Assembly: GCA_003150235.1 (NCBI GenBank)
Contig: QAMW01000001.1
Coordinates: 1-64,000, forward strand
Reading direction: 5' to 3'
DNA length: 64,000 nucleotides
DNA from: Bacteroidales bacterium
GTDB taxonomy: Bacteria; Bacteroidota; Bacteroidia; Bacteroidales; Muribaculaceae
Under the pieces are notes generated by a model. That model made no database searches. It saw nothing but the letters and a program-made list of their open reading frames with translations, and was not told the origin of the DNA. The translations under genes were made by a program, and so were the position numbers. Of the stretch, positions 25,776 to 35,069 are shown piece by piece. Position 1 is the first letter of the stretch; each line of letters starts with the position of its first letter.

Positions 25776-25812
25776 CCGCGTGGTTGCCTGAGGCAGTCAC
25801 GCGGCTTTTTAT
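25776..25812 (+). terminator. Strong terminator between rpoD and umuC
   Basis: A 13-base stem with two wobbles (25776-25788 with 25792-25804) and a three-base loop is followed by CTTTTTATTT. It overlaps the last bases of the convergent umuC gene. Confidence 0.85.
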
Positions 25813-27074
25813 TTGCGGCAGTTGATTTCGATGATGTCGCTCATGCGCTGGGTATAGAGTCGTGACACTCTGGCATGGTGAGTGCAGCTGTCCATGTCGG
25901 GCGATGATGCGAGATGAACACGTTCGATGCCGCCGCTGTTGATGCTGTCGATTGTAATCATGAGCTTTTGGCGTCGCTCTTTTTCTTCATGATTTTCAAA
26001 GAGGGTAGGCTGCAGGTGTTCCCTGTCGATTATGCTTGTGGCGGTCACTCCGGCGCGCTTATACCCGTAGCCACGGCGGAATATGGTTTTTAACGCCGCT
26101 TTTGCCTCCTTGCAGAGGTCGATTGTATCATTTGAGGCGGTGTAGAGATTGCGCTGGGCGCAGTTGGAGTATTGTTCGCGGTCGGTGCGGTGACGGTTGG
26201 TGGCGATGAACACTGTAAGTTCTGTGCAATAAAGCTCTTTGCGACGCAGGCGCTCGGCGACATTTGCCGCAAATCGCGCCACTGCATCCTCCAGTTCCTG
26301 ATATTCATAAAAATCAGTGGCAAATGTGCGCGATATGGTAAGAGTCTTTTGTGCTGGATGTTCTGTGTCGCTTTCGATGCACCGTTCACCGTTAAGCTCA
26401 CGCCATGTGCGTTGAAGCATCACATTGTAACGGTCGGTGACGATATTTTCCGGCAGGTCGGCAAACTGCAGCGCATCGGTAATACCATACTCGATAAGAC
26501 GTTTTGCCAGGCGCGGTCCTATGCCCCATACATCGCCGATGGCTGTAAGGGAGAGAGCCTTACGCGCTTTTTCCCCGGTATCGATTACACACGCCCCCTT
26601 GTAGCCCGGATATTTCTTTGCAAATCGCGCCGCCACTTTAGCGAGAGTCCGGTTGGGGGCTATGCCTACCGATACCGGTATGCCGACATCGCGTTTCACT
26701 TTTCTTACAAGATTTACCCCGTATTCCGACAGATGTGTCCGGTCGATACTCTCAAGGTTGATAAAAGCCTCGTCGATTGATGATATCTCGATATCGTCGG
26801 CAATCGCGTTGAGCGTCGCCATCACGCGGCGCGACATGTCGCCATACAGGCGGTGATTGCCTGAAAATGACGCTATGTTACATGCCTTTACCGTATCGCG
26901 GATTTTGAATACAGGCACACCACGCTTTATGCCGAGTGCCTTTGCCTCGTTGGACATCGCCACCACACATCCGTCGTTATTGCTCAGTACGATTACGGGA
27001 CGGTTGCGCAGTTCGGGCCGGAACACGCGTTCACACGACACGAAAAAGTTATTGCAGTCAACAAGACCTATCAT
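25809..27074 (-). CDS. umuC: Y-family error-prone DNA polymerase (UmuC type)
   Basis: The ATG at 27074 gives about 421 residues beginning MIGLVDCNNFFVSCERVFRP, the standard UmuC start; the frame is open for 16 more codons upstream. The catalytic motifs VDCNNFF and SSIDEAFI are present, with the helix-hairpin-helix region (IGDVWGIGPRLAKRLIEYGI). The C-terminal little-finger and UmuC-specific tail are present. UmuC performs translesion synthesis when paired with processed UmuD. The start overlaps the stop of umuD by four bases. Confidence 0.94.
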   Translation of the reverse strand: MIGLVDCNNFFVSCERVFRPELRNRPVIVLSNNDGCVVAMSNEAKALGIKRGVPVFKIRDTVKACNIASFSGNHRLYGDMSRRVMATLNAIADDIEISSIDEAFINLESIDRTHLSEYGVNLVRKVKRDVGIPVSVGIAPNRTLAKVAARFAKKYPGYKGACVIDTGEKARKALSLTAIGDVWGIGPRLAKRLIEYGITDALQFADLPENIVTDRYNVMLQRTWRELNGERCIESDTEHPAQKTLTISRTFATDFYEYQELEDAVARFAANVAERLRRKELYCTELTVFIATNRHRTDREQYSNCAQRNLYTASNDTIDLCKEAKAALKTIFRRGYGYKRAGVTATSIIDREHLQPTLFENHEEKERRQKLMITIDSINSGGIERVHLASSPDMDSCTHHARVSRLYTQRMSDIIEINCRK

Positions 27075-27532
27075 TGTCTTCTGCGCCTGTTTTTCTTTAT
27101 GGTGTGCGTGACAATACCCCACACGGTGAAGTCGTCATCCTCTTTGACCTCGATGGGCTGGTAACGGTGGTTGGATGGAAGGAGCAGTATGCGGTGACGC
27201 TCTACCTTGAGTCGCTTTACTGTAAACTCCCCGTCGATACAACACACTGCAAGGTCACCGCTCATCGGTTCGAGCGAACGGTCGATTACCAATATGTCGC
27301 CGTCGTCAATCCCTTCCTCTATCATAGAGTCGCCTGTGACACGCCCGTAGAAAGTCGAGGCGGGATGGCTCACTATCTCGCTGTTGAGGTCGATTGACTC
27401 ATTTATACGGTCTTGCGCAGGCGACGGGAATCCGGCTTTTATGCCTCCGTCGGCGTATGGGAGACGGAGGGAAGAGGATGCATCGACTGCATATATGGTC
27501 AGGTCGCCGGTATTCTGATGGCTATCGGTCAT
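27071..27532 (-). CDS. umuD: UmuD/LexA-type S24 peptidase
   Basis: The 153-residue protein has an Ala33-Gly34 self-cleavage site (KAGFPSPAQD), the nucleophile Ser69 in TGDSMIEEG and the general base Lys106 in FTVKRLK. The Ser-Lys spacing of 37 equals that of E. coli UmuD. After RecA-stimulated cleavage the C-terminal fragment activates UmuC. It sits 16 bases downstream of hisS. I see no palindromic LexA-like box before it, so control may be by read-through from hisS. Confidence 0.93.
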   Translation of the reverse strand: MTDSHQNTGDLTIYAVDASSSLRLPYADGGIKAGFPSPAQDRINESIDLNSEIVSHPASTFYGRVTGDSMIEEGIDDGDILVIDRSLEPMSGDLAVCCIDGEFTVKRLKVERHRILLLPSNHRYQPIEVKEDDDFTVWGIVTHTIKKNRRRRQ

Positions 27533-27548
27533 CTGGCTTTTCTCCCGG

Positions 27549-28913
27549 CTATTTCTTTAACGCGGCTATGAGACTCTCTGTGTCCAGGGTAGCCTGTTCG
27601 CCTGTGGTCATGTTTTTCAGCGTCACTTTTCCTTCTGCAAGCTCGCTGTCGCCTATTATCGCCACGTACGGGATGTTGAGCGCATTGGCGTAAGCCATCT
27701 GCTTCTTCATCTTGGAGTTGTCGGGATATATTTCGGCGGTAATACCGTTGGCGCGAAGCTGCTTTATTGCCTTCATGGAGGCGAGAGCTTCCTGTTCGCC
27801 GAAATTGGTGAATATCACTGTAGTGGATGCCGATGTATCTTCCGGATACAGGTCGAGGGTGTTGAGCACGTCATATATGCGGTCGGCACCGAATGAGATT
27901 CCCACTCCCGACACTCCCGGCATACCGAATACACCGGTAAGGTTGTCGTAGCGGCCTCCTCCGGTGATAGAGCCTATCTGCACATCCTTTGCCTTTACCT
28001 CGATGATTGTGCCGGTATAGTAGTTGAGACCGCGCGCGAGCGACACATCAAGGTCAAGTTCGGCACGGAGTCCGAGAGCCATTGTCTCGTTGACCACGTA
28101 GCGCAATTCCTCCACGCCTTTTTTGCCGGTTTCCGACGAGGCAAGCACTTCGTCAAGTTTGGCAAGGCGTTCTTCAAGTGTGCCGTCGATGGCAAGAATG
28201 GGCTGAAGCGCTTCAATCGCCGCCTCTTCAAGACCGCGCTCACGCAACTCCGCGTTGACATTTTCGATGCCTATCTTGTCAATCTTGTCTATGGCGACAG
28301 TAATGTCGACTATCTTGTCGGGCGCACCTATCAGCTCGGCAATTCCGGCAAGCACCTTGCGGTTGTTGAGCTTGATGGCGATATTAATTTTCAGGCGACT
28401 GAACACCTCGTCGATAAGCTGAAGCAGCTCGACTTCGTTGACGAGTGAGTCGGAGCCGACAATATCGGCGTCACACTGGTAAAACTCGCGATAACGCCCT
28501 TTCTGCGGACGGTCGGCGCGCCATACGGGCTGAATCTGGAATCGTTTAAACGGGAACTGAAGCTCGGCGCGGTGTTGCACGACATAACGCGCAAACGGCA
28601 CGGTGAGATCGTAACGCAATCCTTTTTCCGAGAGCTGCGAGGTGAGTTTTCCGGTCGCCTCTCCTTCAAGCAACGCGCGGTCGACTCCACGCAGGTAATC
28701 GCCCGAATTGAGTATCTTGAACAGCAGTTTATCGCCTTCCTCGCCATATTTGCCCATCAGTGTCGACAGGTTTTCCATCGAGGGGGTTTCTATCTGCTTG
28801 AAGCCGAACAGGTGAAATACCTCGCGTATTGTATCAAATATATAGTTGCGGCGAGCCATCTCGACGGGCGAGAAGTCGCGTGTGCCTTTGGGAATCGACG
28901 GTTTCTGTGCCAT
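27549..28913 (-). CDS. hisS: Histidyl-tRNA synthetase
   Basis: The 454-residue class II synthetase begins with the family N-terminus (KPSIPKGTRDFSPVEMARRN) and carries motif 2 (FQIQPVWRADRPQKGRYREF), the two histidine-specific motifs (LARGLNYYTGTIIEVK is HisA-like) and motif 3 (VGISFGADRIYDVL). The C-terminal anticodon-binding domain (about 355-450) is complete. It charges tRNA-His. It heads a minus-strand unit with umuDC. Confidence 0.96.
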   Translation of the reverse strand: MAQKPSIPKGTRDFSPVEMARRNYIFDTIREVFHLFGFKQIETPSMENLSTLMGKYGEEGDKLLFKILNSGDYLRGVDRALLEGEATGKLTSQLSEKGLRYDLTVPFARYVVQHRAELQFPFKRFQIQPVWRADRPQKGRYREFYQCDADIVGSDSLVNEVELLQLIDEVFSRLKINIAIKLNNRKVLAGIAELIGAPDKIVDITVAIDKIDKIGIENVNAELRERGLEEAAIEALQPILAIDGTLEERLAKLDEVLASSETGKKGVEELRYVVNETMALGLRAELDLDVSLARGLNYYTGTIIEVKAKDVQIGSITGGGRYDNLTGVFGMPGVSGVGISFGADRIYDVLNTLDLYPEDTSASTTVIFTNFGEQEALASMKAIKQLRANGITAEIYPDNSKMKKQMAYANALNIPYVAIIGDSELAEGKVTLKNMTTGEQATLDTESLIAALKK

Positions 28914-28941
28914 AATGATTTTGCTGATAAATATTATTTTG

Positions 28942-28972
28942 CAAAGATACGAATAAGTCGAGGGTAATGCAA
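28942..28972 (-). promoter_or_regulatory. Promoter of hisS-umuDC
   Basis: On the minus strand TTG (28970-28972), a 20-base spacer and TATCTTTG (28942-28949) give a canonical Bacteroidetes promoter, 28 bases before the hisS ATG. Confidence 0.75.
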
Positions 28973-28980
28973 AATAAGTT

Positions 28981-29073
28981 ATCAGTTATCAGATTTCAGT
29001 CGTCAGATTTCAGTAGCTGAGGCGGTCTTTAGAGTCTTTAAGGTCGCTAACGACCTTAGGGTCGTTAAGGTCA
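28981..29073. repeat. Composite intergenic repeat, second copy
   Basis: This holds TCAG-containing direct repeats (ATCAGTTATCAG, ATTTCAGTCGTCAG, ATTTCAG) followed by a 9-bp-periodic run with the pattern RGTCNNTAR (ggtcttta, gagtcttta, aggtcgcta, acgacctta, gggtcgtta, aggtca). AAGGTCG and CGACCTT inside it are exact inverted copies. It matches the composite at 2961-3056 in kind and order. Confidence 0.75.
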
Positions 29074-29107
29074 CGCGTATCTGTAGGGATGTCCGGCTGT
29101 CATCATG

Positions 29108-29144
29108 AAAAAAAGGGGCTGCGCCAATTTTCGGCGCAACCCCC
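29108..29144 (-). terminator. Terminator of the large secreted-protein gene
   Basis: On the minus strand GGGGTTGCGCC pairs with GGCGCAGCCCC (one wobble) and is followed by at least seven T. It lies 24 bases after the stop at 29168. Confidence 0.85.
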
Positions 29145-29167
29145 TTTCAGAGCGTAAGCTGATATCT

Positions 29168-31300
29168 TTAGAGTGCTACTTTGGCGGCTTTTCCGTTCTT
29201 GACGCGGATGAAGATTCCGTTTGCCGGATTTTTGACCTCAGTACCCTGGAGGTTAAAATACCTTTCCTCGGTACTCGTGCTGTCTTCCTCGATGTTGTCG
29301 ATGCCGACACTGCCGCTTACGCTGTTTCCTACCACATAGATTGCAGGATCCGACAGATTTCCGTCGGCATCGCGGGCAATAATTATATAGTATCCTGCGG
29401 CAGGTGAGTTATAGGTGTACTCATTGGTATCGCTCAATTTTTGCATGGTGTGGTCTATCCCTTCGGAGTCGGTTATTGTTATGGTTTCAGGAGCGACGGC
29501 ATGTACCTTGACGTTTGATTGAGCCGTCCCCGTTTTCGAGGGTATGAAGAGACCGTAAAGCGAGCAGCCTTCGCGTGCCATGATCACAAACGATTCCGGC
29601 GCATCCTTGAAGATTGAGCCTTGCTTGATTTTCCCGTCGACAAAGGCTACCGGGGTTGGTGCGGTTTCTTCGTTACGATACCGGACTTCGATAGCGGAGA
29701 TATAGCATATATGAGTTACACCGGCTTCTTTGCCGTTGTCTGATGCCCTCACGAATATATTGTTGGACTTCCGGTTTATGTCGAAGGTCAGAACCTCGTC
29801 TTTCTCAATTTTCACCATGGTCATATCCTTATCAGTGACCTTATCTCCTGAATTGATATCATCCAATGTCGTGGCGCCCACATAAACAGGCTTGTCGTAG
29901 TATAGACCGGCATGGACTCTCGCCGAAATTATATCGAGCTGCTCCTCCTTGCTAAATATCAGGGCAAGATTACCGGGGCGGCTCCGGTCAAAAGCCCAGC
30001 CTCCAGGGGTGAAGCAGTCTGAGAAGGATGCCTGATACATAAGTAAGGGTATGTTATGGGGAATGATGATATCTTCCATCTGGAAAGGATAATAATCAAA
30101 AGGATATGCCCCCCAATATTTGTCGCCTTTGGAAAACTCGAGGATACCGTCAATTACATCATCCTTGAACACCTTGACCTTGAGCCGGTAGGAAACCTCT
30201 GCGGCGTTGTATTTGTAATCGCCGGGATAAGATGCGGTGACGGTGCCCGCACCGGGTGCACCGAGTAACGTAAGGTTGCCGTATTCATCGACTTGGGCTA
30301 CATCCTCCTTCCCTCCGTCGGGTGTAAAGGAGTAGGTAATGCCATCGACAGGCGTTTTTACTTTCGGGACAGGTAGCCTGACATTGTCAAGGTCGGTAAG
30401 ATATGCCGTCACCTCGCCATTGAAGAGATGCTCGAATTCAAGACCGATATCACGTTTCTTTACGTTGAAGGTCCTTGAAAAAATATCGGAATAAGTATGG
30501 AAATTAGTCGCTCTTGAACGGGCATATACCATGTGTGTACCCGCTTCCTTCATCACGATTCCGGGAGAATTGTACTGTGTGTTGGCATGTTTGTCGTTAT
30601 CCATTGAATAATAGAGCCACACACCGTTGGTCTCACAACTCAGCCGGAGCGTGTCGCCTACAAAGACATCACCGCCGTCAGGTGTATAAACCACATCTTC
30701 CATCCTATCCAGGTCATAGAAGATCCTTATGCGCGTGATTTTGACATAAGCATTGTCACACACTATATAGAAATATTTGTATCCATGCTGCCCTAAAAGG
30801 CATACGTCACTCTCCTTGGCATATTGAATCAGCTGCCTTGTGTCGGAGTCATATTTAGGATACGGTTGGTTGGCGCCGTAAAGTGAGTATGTACCGGGGC
30901 CTTCGGTTTCTATTTCAACTCTCCTGATAGAACCGGCGAAAGCCTCGACCCATAATACACTTCCTTCTTTATCGCTCATCTCAAAGCAATATTTGCGGCT
31001 TTGCGAGGAGAAGCCTACCTTTATGTTTTTGCCCTTATAGATGGATGCGGTCCATACGGCAGAAGGATTAGGTCCGAGCGGGCGCCCTTTTTTGTTGCCG
31101 AATTTTGCTTTTGTCGAAGTAATCTCGCAGTCAGTGTAGCCGGTTTCATCGGTAAAGCCTAACTTCTCCATGGTGAGGTCGTCGATTGTCTGGTCCCAAT
31201 CCTGGTCGCTCCATGAATATGCGTTTAAGAAACATGCCATCATGACGATGAGTGCCGCCATTCTTGACTTAAATGTCCAACGTGGTAATGATTGATTCAT
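29168..31300 (-). CDS. Large secreted protein with Ig-like segments and T9SS-like C-terminus
   Basis: The 710-residue protein has a signal peptide (about 1-30, SRMAALIVMMACFLNAYS). I do not recognise an enzyme in it. Residues about 205-290 (DTLRLSCETNGVWLYYSMDN, then GTHMVYARS) resemble chitobiase/FN3-like C-terminal folds. About 300-380 is Ig-like (GAGTVTASYPGDYKYNAAEV), in the Big/Ig style. The C-terminus (ERYFNLQGTEVKNPANGIFI) is the pattern typical of Bacteroidales sorting domains. It is monocistronic, with a TATCTTTG box 23-30 bases upstream of the next hairpin and its own terminator. Confidence 0.78.
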   Translation of the reverse strand: MNQSLPRWTFKSRMAALIVMMACFLNAYSWSDQDWDQTIDDLTMEKLGFTDETGYTDCEITSTKAKFGNKKGRPLGPNPSAVWTASIYKGKNIKVGFSSQSRKYCFEMSDKEGSVLWVEAFAGSIRRVEIETEGPGTYSLYGANQPYPKYDSDTRQLIQYAKESDVCLLGQHGYKYFYIVCDNAYVKITRIRIFYDLDRMEDVVYTPDGGDVFVGDTLRLSCETNGVWLYYSMDNDKHANTQYNSPGIVMKEAGTHMVYARSRATNFHTYSDIFSRTFNVKKRDIGLEFEHLFNGEVTAYLTDLDNVRLPVPKVKTPVDGITYSFTPDGGKEDVAQVDEYGNLTLLGAPGAGTVTASYPGDYKYNAAEVSYRLKVKVFKDDVIDGILEFSKGDKYWGAYPFDYYPFQMEDIIIPHNIPLLMYQASFSDCFTPGGWAFDRSRPGNLALIFSKEEQLDIISARVHAGLYYDKPVYVGATTLDDINSGDKVTDKDMTMVKIEKDEVLTFDINRKSNNIFVRASDNGKEAGVTHICYISAIEVRYRNEETAPTPVAFVDGKIKQGSIFKDAPESFVIMAREGCSLYGLFIPSKTGTAQSNVKVHAVAPETITITDSEGIDHTMQKLSDTNEYTYNSPAAGYYIIIARDADGNLSDPAIYVVGNSVSGSVGIDNIEEDSTSTEERYFNLQGTEVKNPANGIFIRVKNGKAAKVAL

Positions 31301-31349
31301 TTGCAGGTTATTGTTTTGGTGATATTTGCAAAGATAGCAGAATTTCGCA

Positions 31350-31392
31350 AAAACGTCTATTCACTTGCAATAGACAAATGAATAGACGTTTT
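31350..31392. terminator. 14-bp perfect hairpin between two minus-strand genes
   Basis: AAAACGTCTATTCA (31350-31363) and its exact complement (31379-31392) enclose 15 bases. On the minus strand the stem ends in TTTTTGCG, so it can terminate the uridine phosphorylase transcript. A T-rich run also follows on the plus strand. Confidence 0.65.
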
Positions 31393-31415
31393 GTTTATAT
31401 CTTTTATATCGGATG

Positions 31416-32291
31416 TCAGATACGGTCGAGCACAGTCTTGATAAGGTCGTGGATGGCTGTCTTGTAGTTGGGGGAGGCTGTGGTGTTGACGCGGTTGGCT
31501 ATGATTGAGCACACTGTCATGGCACGGTGTCCCATCAGCAGGGCGAGTCCCTGGAGTGGGGCACTCTCCATCTCGTAATTGGTCACGGCGCGTCCTTTGT
31601 AGCGGAACGCTTCGATCATCTTGTTGAGGTCGGGATTGGCGAGTGGCAGGCGTAGCTCACGACCTTGCGGACCGTAGAATCCTACGGCACTTATGGTGCA
31701 ACCGCGCACCATGTCGTCACCGCCTATCTGCTCTACCAGGTCGCTGTCGGCTTTCACCACGTAGGGGGCGGCGAGCAGGCTGCTCCAGTTGACCGCCTCG
31801 CAAAATGCGCGCTCGAAGTCAAGGTCGGCGACACGGTTACGCCCCGCATAATAATTGAGTACGCCGTCAAAGCCTATCGAGTGTTCGGCTATGACGGGAG
31901 TACCGAGTATAAGCTCCGGTTGCAACGCTCCCGAGGTGCCGATTCTTACAAGGGTGAGGGTGCGGTGTTCGGGTTTTACCTCGCGGGTTTCGAAGTCGAC
32001 ATTAGCAAGTGCGTCAAGTTCGTTGATTACTATGTCGATGTTGTCGGGGCCGATTCCGTGGCTCAGACACATTATGGGTTTTCCTTTATATGTGCCTCCG
32101 ATTGTGTGAAACTCGCGTGACGACACTTCAAATGTGCGGGTGTCAAAAAATGATGCCACCATGTCGACGCGTCCGGGGTCGCCGACAAGAATTATGCGGT
32201 CGCAGAGCTGCGAGGGGAGTAGGTGAAGATGAAATATGGAGCCGTCGGGGTTGATGATCATTTCTGATGATTCGATGTGTCGTTTATCCAT
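31416..32291 (-). CDS. Uridine phosphorylase-like nucleoside phosphorylase
   Basis: The 291-residue protein belongs to the PNP_UDP family: phosphate-binding GDPGRVDMVASFFD, SHGIGPDNIDIVINELDAL, the phosphate/ribose region LVRIGTSGALQPE and the base-binding region AVTNYEMESAPLQGLALLMG. These enzymes split nucleosides with phosphate to a base and ribose 1-phosphate. The Bacteroidetes form often annotated as uridine phosphorylase has this length and start (MDKRHIESSEMIINPDGSIF). Pyrimidine salvage is the likely role. No operon partner is adjacent. Confidence 0.9.
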   Translation of the reverse strand: MDKRHIESSEMIINPDGSIFHLHLLPSQLCDRIILVGDPGRVDMVASFFDTRTFEVSSREFHTIGGTYKGKPIMCLSHGIGPDNIDIVINELDALANVDFETREVKPEHRTLTLVRIGTSGALQPELILGTPVIAEHSIGFDGVLNYYAGRNRVADLDFERAFCEAVNWSSLLAAPYVVKADSDLVEQIGGDDMVRGCTISAVGFYGPQGRELRLPLANPDLNKMIEAFRYKGRAVTNYEMESAPLQGLALLMGHRAMTVCSIIANRVNTTASPNYKTAIHDLIKTVLDRI

Positions 32292-32409
32292 GTCTATTGA
32301 ATTTGGGGTTATCTTATATAAAAACGCTGAAACGGGTCAACGGGTTGCGGTCATTTTCTCTTTTCTCTGTGCAATTTCTCTTTTTTGTTGAGAATTTTCC
32401 CTTTTCCCA

Positions 32410-32440
32410 TTGATTCCACTTTGCGAATTTACTAAATTTG
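32410..32440 (+). promoter_or_regulatory. Promoter of the GH31 gene
   Basis: TTG (32410-32412), a 20-base spacer and TAAATTTG (32433-32440) match the consensus. The ATG is at 32499, about 58 bases downstream. Confidence 0.75.
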
Positions 32441-32498
32441 TAAAAAATTTTTTGTACAGATTTAATAAATAAAGGTTAATTAAAGAACAAAAGGAATC

Positions 32499-34940
32499 AT
32501 GAAAAAACAGTTGTTATCACTTTTGGTGTGTAGTTTCTTTTCTCCTTTTTGTATGTCGGCTGCCGGTTATGTCAAGACTGCCGAGGGGGTAAGGGTTACA
32601 GTTGATTCAGTGGAGGTGGATGTACAGTATTATACACCATCTACCGTAAGGATTGTGAAGCTGCCTGCCGGTGTTTCCTCCGTGGGAGAAAGCTACTCGG
32701 TTGTGAAATCTCCGGCTACCGTTGATTTTACCGTAAAGGAGAGTGGAAGGAATGTGAGGTTGCAGTCGTCGGGACTGCGTGTCGATGTCAATACTGTCAC
32801 CGGCGATGTCTCGTTTTATAAGCCAGCGGGCGGCTTGCTGTTGACCGAGCAGGGCATGTCGATGACCGTGACCGATGATGCCGGGGAGAAGGCATACAAG
32901 GTGAAGCAGGGTTTCCGCCTTGACAAGGATGAGCCTGTCTACGGTCTCGGCAATCTTGAAAACGGCAATCTTTCGCAGCGCGGGGTCAACCGCAAGCTGA
33001 TGCCCGGAAATATTGAAGACGGTATTCCCGTGTTTGTATCCGTGAAGGGCTACGGGGTGATATGGGACAATTATTCGCCCACCGACTTCATCGACAATGG
33101 TCGCGAGACAGCGTTTGAGTCGGAGGTGGCGCAAGGCATTGACTATTATTTCATATATGGCAAAAACATGGATGGTGTCGTCGCCGGTATGCGTCATTTG
33201 ACAGGCGATGTGCCGATGTTCCCGCTCTGGACCTACGGCTTTTGGCAGAGCAGGGAGCGCTATAAGTCGCAGGATGAGATTACCGGGGTGGTCAACAAAT
33301 ACCGCGAGATAGGAGTTCCCCTCGACGGTATAATCCAGGACTGGCAGTATTGGGGCGACAATTACCTGTGGAATGCCATGGAGTTCATGAGTCCCGAGTT
33401 TACCGATCCGCAGAAGATGATGGACGACATTCACGGTCAGAATGCGAGGATGATTATATCGATATGGTCATCGTTTGGTCCGCAGACAAAGCCTTATCGC
33501 GAGCTTGCCGAAAAGGGGTTGCTTTTTAACTTCGAGACATGGCCTCAGTCGGGTATCTCCTATATGTGGCCTCCGCGCATGGACTATCCTTCGGGTGTAA
33601 GGGTTTATGACGCATATAGCCCCGAGGCGCGCGACATATACTGGAAAAATCTCAGCCGCCTGCATGATTTCGGTATCGACGGCTGGTGGATGGACTCTAC
33701 CGAGCCTGACCATTTCAACCCTTCGAAAGAAGATTTTGACACGCCTACCTATCTGGGTTCTTTCCGCAAGGTGAGAAACGCCTATCCGCTGATGACTGTC
33801 GGCGGTGTATATGACCATCAGCGGGCTGTCGACTCCACAAAGCGAGTGTTTATCCTTACGCGCTCCGGCTATACCGGGCAGCAGCGTTACGGATGCAACG
33901 TGTGGACCGGTGATGTCACCTCAAGCTGGCAGAATCTCCGCAATCAGGTGCCGGCGATGCTTAACTTCTCTCTGACCGGCAACCCGAATGTCAACAGTGA
34001 CCTCGGCGGATTTTTCTGCAGCGCCTATAATAATGCCGGACCTAATTCGGCAGTGAAGAATCCTCTCTTTCAGGAACTGTTTGTAAGATGGATGCAGATG
34101 GGCGTGTTTACTCCGATGATGCGCAGTCACGGTGCCGACATCAAGCGTGAGATATATTATTTCGGAGAGAAAGGAGAGCCGGTGTTTGATGCCGTTGCCG
34201 ACGCCATACGTCTGCGCTATGCCTTGCTCCCGTATATCTATTCGACTTCTTGGAACATGACATCGCGTGGCGGAAGCATGATGAAGGCACTCCCCATGGA
34301 CTTCCCGCACGATAAGAAGGTGTGGAACATGACCGACGAGTATATGTTTGGCGACAACCTGCTTGTGGCGCCTGTGCTTGAGGCTTATTACACCCCCGAG
34401 CTTGTCACCACTACCGATGAGAATACCGGTTGGGACCGTAAGGAGAAATTTGACATCGCCACCGATGCTGCCGTGGATTTCCTTAAGCCGGTGAAAGCTC
34501 CGGTATATCTTCCCGCAGGCACGGCGTGGTGGGATTTCGAGACCGGTGAAAAGTTTACCGGCGGCAAGACTATAGAGAAGGAGGCGGTTATCGGCACTAT
34601 CCCCGTATATGTCAAGGCTGGCTCGATTCTGCCTCTGGGTCCCGATGTGCAGTATGCCGAGGAAAAACCGTGGGATAACCTTGAAGTACGCGTGTATCCC
34701 GGTGCCGACGGCTCGTTCACGCTCTACGAGGATGAGGGCGACAACTATAATTACGAGAAAGGTCAGTACAGCGAAATTGAGTTCAAGTGGAATGACAAGA
34801 AGCGTGAGCTGACTGTAGGTGACCGTCGCGGCTCGTTCCCCGGAATGATTGCCGCTCGTACATTCCGCGTGAAAGTCGCAGGCAGCGACAAGGAAGCTGC
34901 CGTCACATACACCGGCAAAGCCGTCACAACCAAGCTATAA
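32499..34940 (+). CDS. Secreted glycoside hydrolase family 31 (alpha-xylosidase/glucosidase-like)
   Basis: The 813-residue protein has a signal peptide (MKKQLLSLLVCSFFSPFCMS) without a convincing lipobox. The GH31 N-terminal beta-sandwich (about 25-235) leads into the catalytic barrel. The nucleophile is in GIDGWWMDSTEPD (Asp399) and the likely acid/base in WTGDVTSSW. A C-terminal part (about 690-770) holds the GH31 proximal domain (LPAGTAWWDFETGEKFTGGK). The WWMDSTEP form is close to bacterial alpha-xylosidases, but substrate specificity cannot be settled by eye. It is monocistronic with its own promoter and is followed by a long perfect hairpin. Confidence 0.93.
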   Translation: MKKQLLSLLVCSFFSPFCMSAAGYVKTAEGVRVTVDSVEVDVQYYTPSTVRIVKLPAGVSSVGESYSVVKSPATVDFTVKESGRNVRLQSSGLRVDVNTVTGDVSFYKPAGGLLLTEQGMSMTVTDDAGEKAYKVKQGFRLDKDEPVYGLGNLENGNLSQRGVNRKLMPGNIEDGIPVFVSVKGYGVIWDNYSPTDFIDNGRETAFESEVAQGIDYYFIYGKNMDGVVAGMRHLTGDVPMFPLWTYGFWQSRERYKSQDEITGVVNKYREIGVPLDGIIQDWQYWGDNYLWNAMEFMSPEFTDPQKMMDDIHGQNARMIISIWSSFGPQTKPYRELAEKGLLFNFETWPQSGISYMWPPRMDYPSGVRVYDAYSPEARDIYWKNLSRLHDFGIDGWWMDSTEPDHFNPSKEDFDTPTYLGSFRKVRNAYPLMTVGGVYDHQRAVDSTKRVFILTRSGYTGQQRYGCNVWTGDVTSSWQNLRNQVPAMLNFSLTGNPNVNSDLGGFFCSAYNNAGPNSAVKNPLFQELFVRWMQMGVFTPMMRSHGADIKREIYYFGEKGEPVFDAVADAIRLRYALLPYIYSTSWNMTSRGGSMMKALPMDFPHDKKVWNMTDEYMFGDNLLVAPVLEAYYTPELVTTTDENTGWDRKEKFDIATDAAVDFLKPVKAPVYLPAGTAWWDFETGEKFTGGKTIEKEAVIGTIPVYVKAGSILPLGPDVQYAEEKPWDNLEVRVYPGADGSFTLYEDEGDNYNYEKGQYSEIEFKWNDKKRELTVGDRRGSFPGMIAARTFRVKVAGSDKEAAVTYTGKAVTTKL

Positions 34941-34976
34941 ATATTCCCCGCCACGGGATATATCTTGTTAGCTGCC

Positions 34977-35026
34977 AATATTACAATACCTTTTTGCTGT
35001 TTTCTGCAAAAAGGTATTGTAATATT
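34977..35026. repeat. Perfect 21-bp inverted repeat downstream of GH31
   Basis: The arms at 34977-34997 and 35006-35026 are exact reverse complements around an 8-base loop (TGTTTTCT). The stem is AT-rich with CCTTTTTGC/GCAAAAAGG at the loop end and has no T run after it. It may act as a terminator or mRNA 3' end stabiliser of the GH31 gene, or as a protein site. Confidence 0.9.
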
Positions 35027-35038
35027 ATGGAGGATTGA

Positions 35039-35069
35039 TTGGCTGTTTGATATAAATAGTTTAAATTTG
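35039..35069 (+). promoter_or_regulatory. Promoter of the BspA-like gene, long leader
   Basis: TTG (35039-35041), a 20-base spacer and TAAATTTG (35062-35069) match the consensus. It gives a leader of about 310-320 nt before the ATG at 35390. The 449-base gap 34941-35389 holds no other gene: the inverted repeat, this promoter, and leader hairpins (for example ATCCCT/AGGGAT at 35221-35237). Confidence 0.7.

Noticed and set aside
28981..29073. CRISPR array
   Set aside because: The units are 9 bases with no unique spacers and no cas genes nearby. It is a simple tandem repeat.
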